This document shows, piece after piece, positions 7,478-16,251 of a DNA stretch of 31,936 bases. This DNA is from G963669175 sp964648415 (GTDB taxonomy: Bacteria; Electryoneota; Electryoneia; Electryoneales; Electryoneaceae): positions 1 through 31,936 of the forward strand of contig CAZYOC010000012.1 of the NCBI GenBank assembly GCA_964648415.1, given 5' to 3'. The position numbers and the translations under genes were made by a program. The notes beneath the pieces are model-generated. The model did not search any database and was not told the origin of the DNA. It saw only the letters and a program-made list of their open reading frames with translations. Position 1 is the first letter of the stretch, and the number at the start of each line of letters is the position of its first letter.

Positions 7478-7538
7478 GCGGATTTCAGAGAGAAATCCGC
7501 CGCTCAAGCCGACCAGCTTGCTGGTCGGCTTCTTTTTC
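7478..7538 (+). terminator. Two adjacent hairpins ending in a T-rich tract
   Basis: Hairpin 1 pairs GCGGATTT (7478-7485) with AAATCCGC (7493-7500). Hairpin 2 pairs GCCGACCAG (7508-7516) with CTGGTCGGC (7521-7529) around CTTG and is followed by TTCTTTTTC, a good intrinsic terminator on the plus strand. There is no recognisable plus-strand gene upstream for over 7 kb, so the terminated transcript may be a lost gene or a small RNA. On the minus strand hairpin 2 is not followed by T's; it lies downstream of the pbpC stop and could still cap that mRNA. Confidence 0.6.
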
Positions 7539-7564
7539 ATCCATTCAACGGGATTCCTCATGTT

Positions 7565-9883
7565 CTACTGCACCACCAGTTTCCGCGCCGCCTTGCGGCC
7601 CTCATCATCCATGCAGACCACCTCATGCGCGCCCGCAACCGGTTTCCAGAACACTTTTTTGTCCGGTGAACCCTCATAGACCAGCGTGTTGTCCACGAAC
7701 CAGTAGATGGTGGCCACATCGGCCGCCACCGCCGCGTCGAGCAGAATCTGCTGGTCTTCCAGGGGCGCGAACTTGCGGATGACATAGGTGACATCCTCTT
7801 CAGGCGACCGGATCTGGGGGCGTCCCTCGACGACGACTCGAGGGCAATCGGGCAGATGCCGGGGGATGACGTCCAGCGGCAACCCGTTCTCACGCCGCCA
7901 GGACGCCACCCGCGGAGGCCAGGTCACCAGGGTGACGACATGCGACGAACGGCCCGGTTTGCAGACCGGACAAAGACGGTAACCGGTGGTGGCGTCGATG
8001 GTGTACTCCGTGTGCAGCGTACAGGTCCGGTTCGGCGAACGGTCCACCAGGTAGGGCGCGAGCGCGGTCTGTTCGCAGCTCGGCCCCGGCGGCATGCCGG
8101 ACAGCACACACACCTCATGTTCGCCCACGGTTACCGGTTGCTGGAACCAGCCGTCCTCGTCGCCGCCGATGGTGTTGAACAGGTCAAACAGCAATGGCCC
8201 GGCGGCGTCGGCCCCCACCAGCGCCGTGGCGCCCTCGCCGTTGAAGTTCCCGATCCACACGCCGATGGTGTAGCGCGGGTTGTAGCCGATGCTCCAGGCG
8301 TCCCGGTGGCCATAGGACGTCCCGGTCTTCCAGGCGATCTTGGGCAGGTTCACCGTGCTCTCCCACACGGCGGGAAAGTCGGGACGCTCGACTTCGGTCA
8401 GCATGTCCGTGATCAGCCAGGCGGCTCCGGGCGACAGCAGCGGCTCGCCCTCCAGCACCGGCCGGGTGTCCAGAAGGCGATAGGGGATGTATTCCCCCTC
8501 GCGAGCCAGCGTCGCGTAGAGGTTGGTCATCTCTACCAGCCGGACTCCCGCGCCTCCCAGGATCAACGCGAGCCCGTAATGCTCTGCGCCTTGCTCCAGG
8601 GTACGCAATCCGCTCTGTTTCAGCAGGTGCATGACATCGGTGAGGCCGACCCGGTGCAGCGTATTGACCGCCGGCACGTTCAGCGAATGCGTGAGCGCGT
8701 AGCGCAGTGTCACCATGCCGTGAAAGGTCTGGTCGTAGTTCTCCGGCGAATAGCCGCTGTAATTGACCGGGATGTCCTCGAGCAGGTTGTGGGGTGTGAG
8801 GAGCCCCTGGTCCAGCGCAAGGGCGTAGACAAAGGGTTTGAGCGTCGAGCCGGGGGAACGAACCGCCAGCGCTCCGTTGACCTGGCCGTCGTTGCGCTCG
8901 TCGAAATAGTCCGCCGACCCCACGAGCGCGCGTACCGCACCGGTCCGGTTCTCGAGGATGACCACCGCGCCGTTGCTGATGTGCCGGCCACGGAGGCCGT
9001 TGACATGGCGCTCCAGCATGAGGCGCGCGGTCTCCTGCAGGTCGAGGTCAATGGTGGTAATCAGGCGTCCGCCGGCGCTGCGAGCGGCGAGGTCATCCGA
9101 AAGATGCGGCGCGTGGAGGGGAAACGGTTTCCAGCCGTGAGCGGCGGATTCGGCGCGCGCCCGGTCGTGCTGCTCCTGCGTAATCGCTCCGTGTGCCAGC
9201 ATACGGCTCAGGACTTCGTCGCGACGTTGCTTCGTGTTGTCCGGGAAACGGTCGGGCCGAAGGGTTTCCGGCGATTTGGGAATCGCCGCCAGCAGCGCCG
9301 CTTCGCCCGGGCCGAGCTCGATCGCCGGTTTGCCGAAGTAGATCCGAGACGCCGCCGCCACACCGAGCACGTTGCCGCCGAACGGCGCCCGGTTCAAATA
9401 TGCCGCCAGGATCTCGTCCTTGCTGCACCGCAGTTCCAGTTGCAGCGCACGGAAGGCTTCGATCAGTTTCGCGCCGAAGGTCCGGGGCCGTGGATCGATC
9501 ATGCGGGCAAGCTGCTGGGTGATGGTCGAGCCGCCGCTGACAATCCGTCCCGCTTGCAGGTTGAGCCGCGCCGCCCTCAGGATTGCCACGGGATTCAGGC
9601 CGGGATGCCACCGGAAGAAACGGTCTTCGTAGGTGATGAACGCGGCCGTGAGGTGCGGCGAGACTTCTTCCAGCTCGACCGGGATGAGGTAGCTGTCGTC
9701 ACGAGACAGGTAGACGCGCAGGATGCGGCCCTGGCGGTCCTGTATTACGGTGGAAGCGGGCGGATCGAGGGCGTTGTCAGGCATGGGAATCGCGAGCAGC
9801 GCCAGCAGGAACAACCCCGCCGCTCCCGCCAGGATTATCAGGGTGGTTCGGAAAAAATAGGGACAGTTACCTTTTTGATCCAC
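7565..9883 (-). CDS. pbpC: Penicillin-binding protein 1C (transglycosylase/transpeptidase)
   Basis: Bifunctional inner-membrane peptidoglycan synthase with its catalytic domains in the periplasm. After one N-terminal membrane helix (LIILAGAAGLFLLALL) comes the GT51 glycosyltransferase, with YEDRFFRWHPG and GGSTITQQLAR. The transpeptidase follows: SxxK as Ser346-Thr-Leu-Lys349, the SLN motif in LTHSLNVPAV, and KTGTS at Lys519. The C-terminal domain has the cysteines typical of PBP1C (CVLSGMPPGPSC, RLCPVC) and the BiPBP_C beta domain. It lies downstream of the A2M lipoprotein on the same strand, the common yfhM-pbpC pairing for envelope repair. The start is uncertain: the 5' end lies inside a repeat array. 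GTG 9883 is the best in-frame choice, without a good ribosome site, while the frame stays open to 10060 through repeat sequence. The repeat probably replaced the native start, so translation efficiency is doubtful. Confidence 0.9.
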   Translation of the reverse strand: MDQKGNCPYFFRTTLIILAGAAGLFLLALLAIPMPDNALDPPASTVIQDRQGRILRVYLSRDDSYLIPVELEEVSPHLTAAFITYEDRFFRWHPGLNPVAILRAARLNLQAGRIVSGGSTITQQLARMIDPRPRTFGAKLIEAFRALQLELRCSKDEILAAYLNRAPFGGNVLGVAAASRIYFGKPAIELGPGEAALLAAIPKSPETLRPDRFPDNTKQRRDEVLSRMLAHGAITQEQHDRARAESAAHGWKPFPLHAPHLSDDLAARSAGGRLITTIDLDLQETARLMLERHVNGLRGRHISNGAVVILENRTGAVRALVGSADYFDERNDGQVNGALAVRSPGSTLKPFVYALALDQGLLTPHNLLEDIPVNYSGYSPENYDQTFHGMVTLRYALTHSLNVPAVNTLHRVGLTDVMHLLKQSGLRTLEQGAEHYGLALILGGAGVRLVEMTNLYATLAREGEYIPYRLLDTRPVLEGEPLLSPGAAWLITDMLTEVERPDFPAVWESTVNLPKIAWKTGTSYGHRDAWSIGYNPRYTIGVWIGNFNGEGATALVGADAAGPLLFDLFNTIGGDEDGWFQQPVTVGEHEVCVLSGMPPGPSCEQTALAPYLVDRSPNRTCTLHTEYTIDATTGYRLCPVCKPGRSSHVVTLVTWPPRVASWRRENGLPLDVIPRHLPDCPRVVVEGRPQIRSPEEDVTYVIRKFAPLEDQQILLDAAVAADVATIYWFVDNTLVYEGSPDKKVFWKPVAGAHEVVCMDDEGRKAARKLVVQ

Positions 9884-9936
9884 CCTATACAAGCTTTGAA
9901 ACTGCTCACACAAAAAGGTAACAGTCCCATTTTTCC
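9816..9936. repeat. 121-bp duplication, copy 1 (contains pbpC 5' end)
   Basis: Identical to 10119-10239 except for two substitutions and no gaps (constant offset 303). It includes the codons of the pbpC membrane helix plus an inverted pair: GGGACAGTTACCTTTTT on one side and its complement AAAAAGGTAACAGTCCC on the other, about 40 bases apart. Confidence 0.95.
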
Positions 9937-10239
9937 TCGGTTCTGTTCTTAACGCTATCGTCAAAAGGATCCTCAATCGTGAAAAGGGGACTGTTACCTT
10001 TTCAAAACGCACCATTGGTTGATAATTTTGATCCTGTCTCCGAAAAGGTAACTGTACCACTTTTCACGTTCTTTGCAACCACCATGAAGCCAAAAAATGG
10101 GAACAATGGGGACCGTTGCCCGCCGCTCCCGCCAGGATTATCAGAGTGGTTCGGAAAAAATAGGGACAGTTACCTTTTTGATCCACCCTATACAAGCTTT
10201 GAAACTGTTCACACAAAAAGGTAACAGTCCCATTTTTCC
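9854..10239. repeat. Array of alternating GGGACAGTTACCTTTT-type repeats
   Basis: Seven related units alternate or vary in orientation: forward near 9860, inverted near 9912, forward near 9984, inverted near 10043, a decayed forward unit near 10094-10118, forward near 10163 and inverted near 10213. Each is a G-rich block, then A/T-GTTACC and a T-run. The arrangement of paired inverted units resembles REP/BIME elements mobilised by REP-associated tyrosine transposases. No transposase is in the window. The array fills the gap between the A2M gene and pbpC. Confidence 0.8.
10119..10239. repeat. 121-bp duplication, copy 2
   Basis: Second copy of 9816-9936, in the same orientation and with two mismatches. 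It carries a non-functional fragment of the pbpC 5' coding sequence, showing that pbpC DNA was copied along with the repeat. Confidence 0.95.
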
Positions 10240-10300
10240 AATGGGCGAGACGCCCGTGCTACGGACGCGTGCTCAGGTCATCTGCCCGGGCAAATTATGA

Positions 10301-13300
10301 TTATTCTCGCGGTGTCACCATCATGATCCCACTCGAACTGATGGAGCGGATGGTCGGGTCGTACATCGCCTCCGCCTGCACCGGCGGAACAGTAAACCGT
10401 CCCCGGGTTACCGCGCGCGCCGAGTAGTAGAACGTCTCCTCGTCGTGCCCGTAGAGATCCAGATAGAGGAGCACCCGATCATCGCGGATGTCCATGGACG
10501 CCGGGTTGAGGACGCCTTTGCTCGGAATCCAGGTCAGGCGTTCACGCGACGCCAGCCGTGGGTTTTCGACCTCCAGCCCCGCGGGCAGCATGTCATCGAC
10601 CAGCAGGTTGAACAACGCCCGTTCGCTGCCTGTGTTCTTGATCCTCAGCTCCACCACCACCAGGTCGCCCTGCTCGATCTGCTCGAGCGAGATGGATGCG
10701 CCCTCGTAGCTCTTGTAGCTGCGGCGCACCTCGACACCCTGGTGAATCTCTTCGAACTGAGGCGATTGCGGCAACCCGCGCGCCTCCCAGTACACATAGC
10801 AGGCGCCCTTGCCCTCGATCTCGACAGCGACTTCCTTGCCCGCCAACTCCGGATCACTGAAGGTATAGGGCGATTCGTCGAAGGCTTTTCCAACAGGCTT
10901 GCCGTCCACCAGCAGCTTGCCGGTGTAGTCGGCCTGTTCGCTCTCGTGGTACAGCCGTCCCAGCGCCAGCAGCGCCCAGGCGTTGTCCTGCGTGGTATAC
11001 CACCGGCCCCGGTCCATGCTTTCGTTCAGTCGCTGAACCAGCGCCGGAATCACCGGGCTGTACTTCTCGAAACGCGCCAGGATGTAAAGCGTGACCGCGT
11101 CCACACGGGTATCGCTGGCGAAGGTGTAGCCGCTCTCGCGTGGCTGTCTCGTGGGGGAAAATGCCTTGTCCGGCAGCAGGTCGGTGGCGGCGGCCTGATC
11201 GCCGGAAAGGGCGAACGCGCCGGCCAGCAACGCTTTTGCATCTTCCGGACAGTCTGTCAGTTTGTCCCGCTTGAAACGGTTCATCGCGCCTCGTTCGGGC
11301 TCTTCCATCAACGCCAGCACGAAGAGGGCGTAGGCGCGGATCCGCAGGTTGTACTTTTCCGTCCGGGAGTAACGGCTTCCGCGATAAAACTCCTTGTACC
11401 ATGAGTTGTCGTAATCGTGGTCCCCGTCGGTAACATCCTGCAGGAAACGGCGGAGATCCTTCAGCACATCGTGCGGCACATTGTAGCCCAGTTGCGCGGC
11501 CTCGACGAGAAAATGGCCGGCGTAAATGGACGCCCAGGCGTTGACACGGTGCGCCTGCGAGCCCGGCCAGAAGTCGAAGCCGCCGTTGCGAAGCTGCATG
11601 CTGATGATGCGGTTGATCGCTTCCTGCACGTAGTATTCCGGGGCGTTGTCGTCGAAACGGTCCGGGGCGATCTGCCGCGCCAGGGTGTTGAAATAGAGCA
11701 GCGGCATCGCGCCGGAGGTGGTCTGCTCCAGGCAGCCGTGGGGATACCTCAGCAGGTACTCCAGCCCGCCGGCGTATTGCAGCGTCGGCAACGACATGGC
11801 GTGCAGGGTGTACGAGTCGGTTCCGCTGACCAGATCGCCCGGCATGGTGACTGTGAAGGGTTTTCCGGCTTGCGCCATGCCGCTTCCGGTGCGGCTTTCC
11901 GGTTGCGTCGGCGGACGTACCGGCAGCGTGGTCTCGCTGGTGACGCTGACCCCGCCGCCCTTGGCGGTGAAGGTCACCGTGGCCAGATCGTGGGCGCGTT
12001 CCGCCTTTACCCGGAACACCACGCGGCCCTCCCTGTCCGGCTCGACACGGACCTTGTGTTTTGTGTCGCCTTCGGCGGAAAGCGGGCCGTCCAGGCTCAT
12101 ATCGACCGTGATGTCGGTGGCTTTGCCGAGGCCGTTGAACACGTTGACCGGAACCTCGAACTCATCGCCTCCGGCGGCAAAGCGCGGCAGGGTCGGGGTG
12201 AGCACGATGGGGTCGCGCACCTGTACGAAGCAGTGGGCGTTGTCGTACCGGTCACCGTCAACCGCCACCGCCATTAATCTCAGGCGGCCGTTGAACTCGG
12301 GTACGTCCAGTGTGACCTTCGCGCGGCCATTCCGCATGGATACGAGGCCCGACCAGAGTGCTACCGGTTTGACACGGTGCTGCGAGAGCGCCGACACATG
12401 CCCCATGTCCGCCGCGCTTTTGCCTCCTGACGGCGACGAGTGGATCAGGGCCTTCTCGGCTTCCGGCAGCAGGCTCTGGAACAGGTCGAAGGTGAGGACA
12501 TCGAGCTGCTTTTTCCCGTAGAAGTGGTTATGCGGATCAGGGGTCTTGTAGTTGGTGAGCTGGAGGATGCCTTCATCCACCGCCGCCAGCGTAATCATGC
12601 CATTGGCCCCGCCTCGTGCGGTTACGGTGACCTCCAGCGGGTTGTTGGGCCGCATGGTCTCCGGCGCGGAGATGGCGAGACCAAGACGGTACCCACTCAT
12701 GTCCAGCATCAGCGGAACCGCGCCGTAGGCGCGCATGGGCGCTTGCGGATCGACCTCGCGGCCGGAACGAACCAATGTGGCGATCACATAGGCGTTGGGT
12801 TGAAACTCACGGCGCACCGGGAGGGTGATCTCGGCGGTGTTCTCCTCCAGGGAGACCTGCCGGGAATACAGCACCTTGTCACGCTCGACCGTCAGCAGCA
12901 GCTTGCCGGAGAACGGCGCTTTGACCAGCACTTTGACGTTCTGGCCGACCTGGTAGCTGTCCCGGTCGAGCTCCAGTTCAATGCGGTCGGGGTGCTGCAT
13001 GGCCCAGGGGCTGTATCCCCAGCCGCCGGCGTAGAAACGGACCGTGGTGATCGCCCCGCTGCGGCTGTCGGTGATCTCAACCGCATACTGCCCCCAGGTG
13101 GGAGGTGTAAAAGCGATAGTGGCGGGCGAACCGGAGAAGGCCAGCTCCTCACGGCTGAGAGTCTCGGCGATGCGCTCCGAACCGTAGCGATAATTCCCAC
13201 GCCGTCCCTGCCTCAGGGTCGTCTGCCAGCGGTACTTGATATAGCGGACGGACAGGCTGCGTTTGTCGGCTGCTTCCCCATCCGGATCCACCACGACCAC

Positions 13301-15745
13301 CTGGAAGGTCTCCTTGCGGTTGGGTTCGGCATGCCCGTTGTTCTGCCGCTTTATGCCGATGTAGTTCGGGTAGGGGTAAACGGTGACCGCCTCGCGTGTG
13401 CTGACCGCCCGCCCACCGGTTTCGTAGACGGTGGCCTGTACGGTTCCCTGCAACGCCGCCGGTGGACGCAGCGACGACGGCACGACGTATTCGTACGTCG
13501 CCCGCCCTTCCTCGTCCAGCTCCTCCTCGCCCAGCTTCTCCGTTACGCTGCTGAACTCGCGGTCGGGGTCGCCGAAGGAGTAGTCGCTCCACTTTTCCGG
13601 GGCGAAGCTGGAGGTGTTCAGGTCGATGGTGACCTCACTGCGACGTCCCGCCGCCGGCGGACCGAACAGCATCGTGCCGGTCACCGTGGCGCGCAAAGTA
13701 TCGCCCGGCTCTAATTTGGCGCTGTTCAGCTCCAGCTCCGCCTTGATCCGGTCGGGCATGAACTCTTCCACGAGGAAACTGTAGTCGTCATCGGGCCTGT
13801 CTCCGGAGGTGTACAGCGCAGCAGAATAGCGTCCGGTGCGGGCGAAGGCGTCGAGGCTTACGTCAAACGCCACCATCCCCTCGCTGTTCAGGCGTCCCTT
13901 CTGGTTGAAGACGGTACGGCCCGAGGGATCGGTGATTTTCAGCGTTACCGGGAAATTGTCCGGCGTCGCTCCCCGGACGGCCCGCACCACGGCCGCGATG
14001 TGAGCGGTTTCGCCGGGACGGTAGACATCACGGTCGCCGTATAGCCAGGCGTCGAAGCCCTCCGTCTTGACCGGCATGCCGCCCACGTCGAAATGGGTGG
14101 CGACAATCGCCTGCTCGTTGAGATTCAGGAAGGAATAGTCGGCGCCCTTCTCCGCGGTGATAACGAAGGGCGTGAATTCGTTGCTCTGCCGGTTGAGGCC
14201 GGTGATGACGGCCCGCCCGGACGCGTCGGTGGTCGCGCGCCCCATCACCTGGTTGTTGTAACTGTAGAGACGCAGACTGACGCCGGAGATCGGGTCCAGT
14301 GACGTGGTGGACAGCGCCCAGATATGCAGATCGTCGTCGGACTGCTTGGCGATCAGGCCGATGTCGGTGAGCAGGATCGTACGGGAGTCTTTTCGCCAGT
14401 ATTGTTTGTCGTCGCGGACGGTCATATAGAACAGGCCGGTGGAGTGCTCCCGCAACAGGGATGCGAAGTTGACGGTCACTGGTGTGGGCACTTCCAGCGC
14501 GCCGCCATCGGGGGATTCAATCCGGATGCTCTCGTTGTGCAGTGTGGTCCCGTACTTGTTAAGCTGGTAATAGTAGGGACCGTCGTGGAGAAACGCGACC
14601 AGGTTGTTCGGATAAATCTTTGCGATCTCCACCCGAATGGAGTCGAGGTTGATCACATCGAGCTGCACATTTCGCAGCCCGCTTCGCGCCAGGTACATCC
14701 CGGGCGAGCTGAAATTGACCGCGGGGCGCAACTGGGGGAAGGTGACCTGCCGGGTGAATTCTTTAATCAGTGTTTTCCCGTTCAAAGCAGGCAGGCCCTG
14801 TTTCAGCGTCACCCTCACGGATTCGTTCTGCTCAAAATCCCCGCTGATGATCACCTGGTTTGAATAGCCGGACATAACCTCGTATTCCTGCTCCGGCGAC
14901 AATTCGATATAATCTTTGACTTCGCTGGGGTCGACCGGGATGGACAGGGTGATCGCGATGGAGAATTCGTTGTCCTGCTGGTTCGGGGCGATGCGATTGA
15001 CTTTCAGCTCGTCGAGCTTGTCGAGGGTGATCGTTTCCACACGGGATCCCCCCAGAGGGATGTTACCGGAAACGCACTGCAACGCAGCATCGACTTCAAT
15101 TCGGATATCGACATCTTCTTTTTCCGGACGCGGGATCTCCCCGGTGACCAGGGTGAATTCCCGGGTGACGCCATGATCGGTCAGGCTATAGTCCACCGCC
15201 CTGTTGATATCTTCCCGGTAGATCCGGACATGCTCCAGCACGGCTTCCGGGGCGACTTCTTCGGAGAACTGGAGCCGCAGGGTGACGATGGAGCGATTGG
15301 GGTCGGTGCGCGAGGGGCGCACCAGCGGGTGAATCGCCAGCAAGCTGAAGGTGGCGGTTTGGAGGTCGAACCGGCGCTGCCCGCCCAGATGCAGCTCAGG
15401 CAGTTCAACGATTTCCGGCTCAATGCTGAGAGTATAGCGTGTGGAAGGCAGGAAAGGCCGTGTCGGCATGAATTGCAGCGAACGTGTGTCAATCCATCGG
15501 AACCAGCCGGGATGCGGGGGGTCGAGATTGAGAGCCGCGGAATCAAACGGTTGATCGACCCGGTCCGGCAGGACCATGTCTTGCGAGAACTGGATGGTCA
15601 GGTTGCTTTCGCGTGGGACCGGATTTTCAGGAGTAATGCGTTCCACACGCACCTGGTTGGCGGGTTCGCAGCCAGCAAGCAAACTCAGGAGGAAAATCAG
15701 CCACACACCAACGGTGCGAAGGACGGGATGGAAGCGTTGCATCAT
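10301..15745 (-). CDS. Alpha-2-macroglobulin-like lipoprotein (bacterial A2M, YfhM type)
   Basis: Periplasmic protease trap of 1,814 residues. The N-terminus is a lipoprotein signal, WLIFLLSLLAGC, with Cys at about residue 26, so it should be membrane-anchored. Long MG-type beta domains follow, including VYRPGETAHIAAVVRA, the hallmark of the MG domain before the bait region, then the A2M core (AVDGDRYDN). The thioester site GCLEQ is intact (Cys1338, Gln1341), followed by the alpha-helical thioester domain (NGGFDFWPGS, NAWASIYAGHFLVEAA) and a receptor-type C-terminal beta domain. Bacterial A2Ms covalently capture attacking proteases and are usually encoded next to pbpC, as here, though the repeat array now separates the two. 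The start ATG at 15745 follows GAGGG; a second ATG at 15742 is equally placed. Length fits the family (about 1,500-2,000). Confidence 0.95.
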   Translation of the reverse strand: MMQRFHPVLRTVGVWLIFLLSLLAGCEPANQVRVERITPENPVPRESNLTIQFSQDMVLPDRVDQPFDSAALNLDPPHPGWFRWIDTRSLQFMPTRPFLPSTRYTLSIEPEIVELPELHLGGQRRFDLQTATFSLLAIHPLVRPSRTDPNRSIVTLRLQFSEEVAPEAVLEHVRIYREDINRAVDYSLTDHGVTREFTLVTGEIPRPEKEDVDIRIEVDAALQCVSGNIPLGGSRVETITLDKLDELKVNRIAPNQQDNEFSIAITLSIPVDPSEVKDYIELSPEQEYEVMSGYSNQVIISGDFEQNESVRVTLKQGLPALNGKTLIKEFTRQVTFPQLRPAVNFSSPGMYLARSGLRNVQLDVINLDSIRVEIAKIYPNNLVAFLHDGPYYYQLNKYGTTLHNESIRIESPDGGALEVPTPVTVNFASLLREHSTGLFYMTVRDDKQYWRKDSRTILLTDIGLIAKQSDDDLHIWALSTTSLDPISGVSLRLYSYNNQVMGRATTDASGRAVITGLNRQSNEFTPFVITAEKGADYSFLNLNEQAIVATHFDVGGMPVKTEGFDAWLYGDRDVYRPGETAHIAAVVRAVRGATPDNFPVTLKITDPSGRTVFNQKGRLNSEGMVAFDVSLDAFARTGRYSAALYTSGDRPDDDYSFLVEEFMPDRIKAELELNSAKLEPGDTLRATVTGTMLFGPPAAGRRSEVTIDLNTSSFAPEKWSDYSFGDPDREFSSVTEKLGEEELDEEGRATYEYVVPSSLRPPAALQGTVQATVYETGGRAVSTREAVTVYPYPNYIGIKRQNNGHAEPNRKETFQVVVVDPDGEAADKRSLSVRYIKYRWQTTLRQGRRGNYRYGSERIAETLSREELAFSGSPATIAFTPPTWGQYAVEITDSRSGAITTVRFYAGGWGYSPWAMQHPDRIELELDRDSYQVGQNVKVLVKAPFSGKLLLTVERDKVLYSRQVSLEENTAEITLPVRREFQPNAYVIATLVRSGREVDPQAPMRAYGAVPLMLDMSGYRLGLAISAPETMRPNNPLEVTVTARGGANGMITLAAVDEGILQLTNYKTPDPHNHFYGKKQLDVLTFDLFQSLLPEAEKALIHSSPSGGKSAADMGHVSALSQHRVKPVALWSGLVSMRNGRAKVTLDVPEFNGRLRLMAVAVDGDRYDNAHCFVQVRDPIVLTPTLPRFAAGGDEFEVPVNVFNGLGKATDITVDMSLDGPLSAEGDTKHKVRVEPDREGRVVFRVKAERAHDLATVTFTAKGGGVSVTSETTLPVRPPTQPESRTGSGMAQAGKPFTVTMPGDLVSGTDSYTLHAMSLPTLQYAGGLEYLLRYPHGCLEQTTSGAMPLLYFNTLARQIAPDRFDDNAPEYYVQEAINRIISMQLRNGGFDFWPGSQAHRVNAWASIYAGHFLVEAAQLGYNVPHDVLKDLRRFLQDVTDGDHDYDNSWYKEFYRGSRYSRTEKYNLRIRAYALFVLALMEEPERGAMNRFKRDKLTDCPEDAKALLAGAFALSGDQAAATDLLPDKAFSPTRQPRESGYTFASDTRVDAVTLYILARFEKYSPVIPALVQRLNESMDRGRWYTTQDNAWALLALGRLYHESEQADYTGKLLVDGKPVGKAFDESPYTFSDPELAGKEVAVEIEGKGACYVYWEARGLPQSPQFEEIHQGVEVRRSYKSYEGASISLEQIEQGDLVVVELRIKNTGSERALFNLLVDDMLPAGLEVENPRLASRERLTWIPSKGVLNPASMDIRDDRVLLYLDLYGHDEETFYYSARAVTRGRFTVPPVQAEAMYDPTIRSISSSGIMMVTPRE

Positions 15746-15965
15746 AATTCACCCTCGAGGTAGACATGGTGTTCACACCTGGCGCGCTTCCTACGGAACA
15801 ACGTGGATCTCGTACATCCCCTGTGAACCATAGCGCCGGGAATCAGTCCAACAGCGTAAAGTACAATCGGAGGAGGGACGTTTTCGAGCTTTTTTTCGAG
15901 ATTGCAGCCTTTTTCCTGAAATCGCCTCTCCTCCATGTGAATTCTCTTTTTTTCGAGGGAACCCG

Positions 15966-15994
15966 TTGCGCCGGCTTGTTGTTTACCATATAGT
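15966..15994 (+). promoter_or_regulatory. Candidate sigma-70-type promoter for the C25-like gene
   Basis: TTGCGC (15966-15971) and TATAGT (15989-15994) are separated by 17 bases. They lie in the 506-base divergent gap between the A2M and gingipain-like genes and point towards the latter, about 260 bases ahead of its start. The match is partial and not tested. FCB bacteria often use a different -33/-7 consensus. Confidence 0.3.
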
Positions 15995-16008
15995 ATCCAA
16001 TTGCTCCG

Positions 16009-16026
16009 GCAGAACACCTGTTCTGC
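16009..16026. promoter_or_regulatory. Perfect 18-bp dyad, possible operator
   Basis: GCAGAACA-CC-TGTTCTGC is a perfect 8-bp inverted repeat with a 2-base centre. It starts 15 bases after the candidate -10 box, where a repressor would block early transcription. It could alternatively form a small mRNA hairpin. No regulator gene is nearby. Confidence 0.4.
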
Positions 16027-16251
16027 ACGCGTGGGGCTCATTTTCAGCCCGGGGAGCGCACCGAGAACGAACCCAATGGCTGTGCAAGCGGTGCATATCC
16101 GATACCCACCTGTTCACACCTCGTGTGTTGATTCAGGAACTGCCGCGGGACTCTCTGTTGTTGGCGTGACCTTTGCAAGGAACAATTGGTTAGCACTTGG
16201 ATTGATAGTTCGTTTTTTTTGATACCGCATCCCTGTACGGAGGTAGGACCC

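Noticed and set aside
9884..10060. N-terminal extension of pbpC into the repeat array
   Set aside because: These codons are made of repeat units and do not resemble PBP1C; the membrane helix begins further downstream.
15742..15936. 64-codon minus-strand frame whose stop overlaps the A2M start as ATGA
   Set aside because: The overlap and a weak ribosome site are suggestive, but the peptide is basic, Cys/Arg-rich and unlike any family I know; too weak to call a gene.
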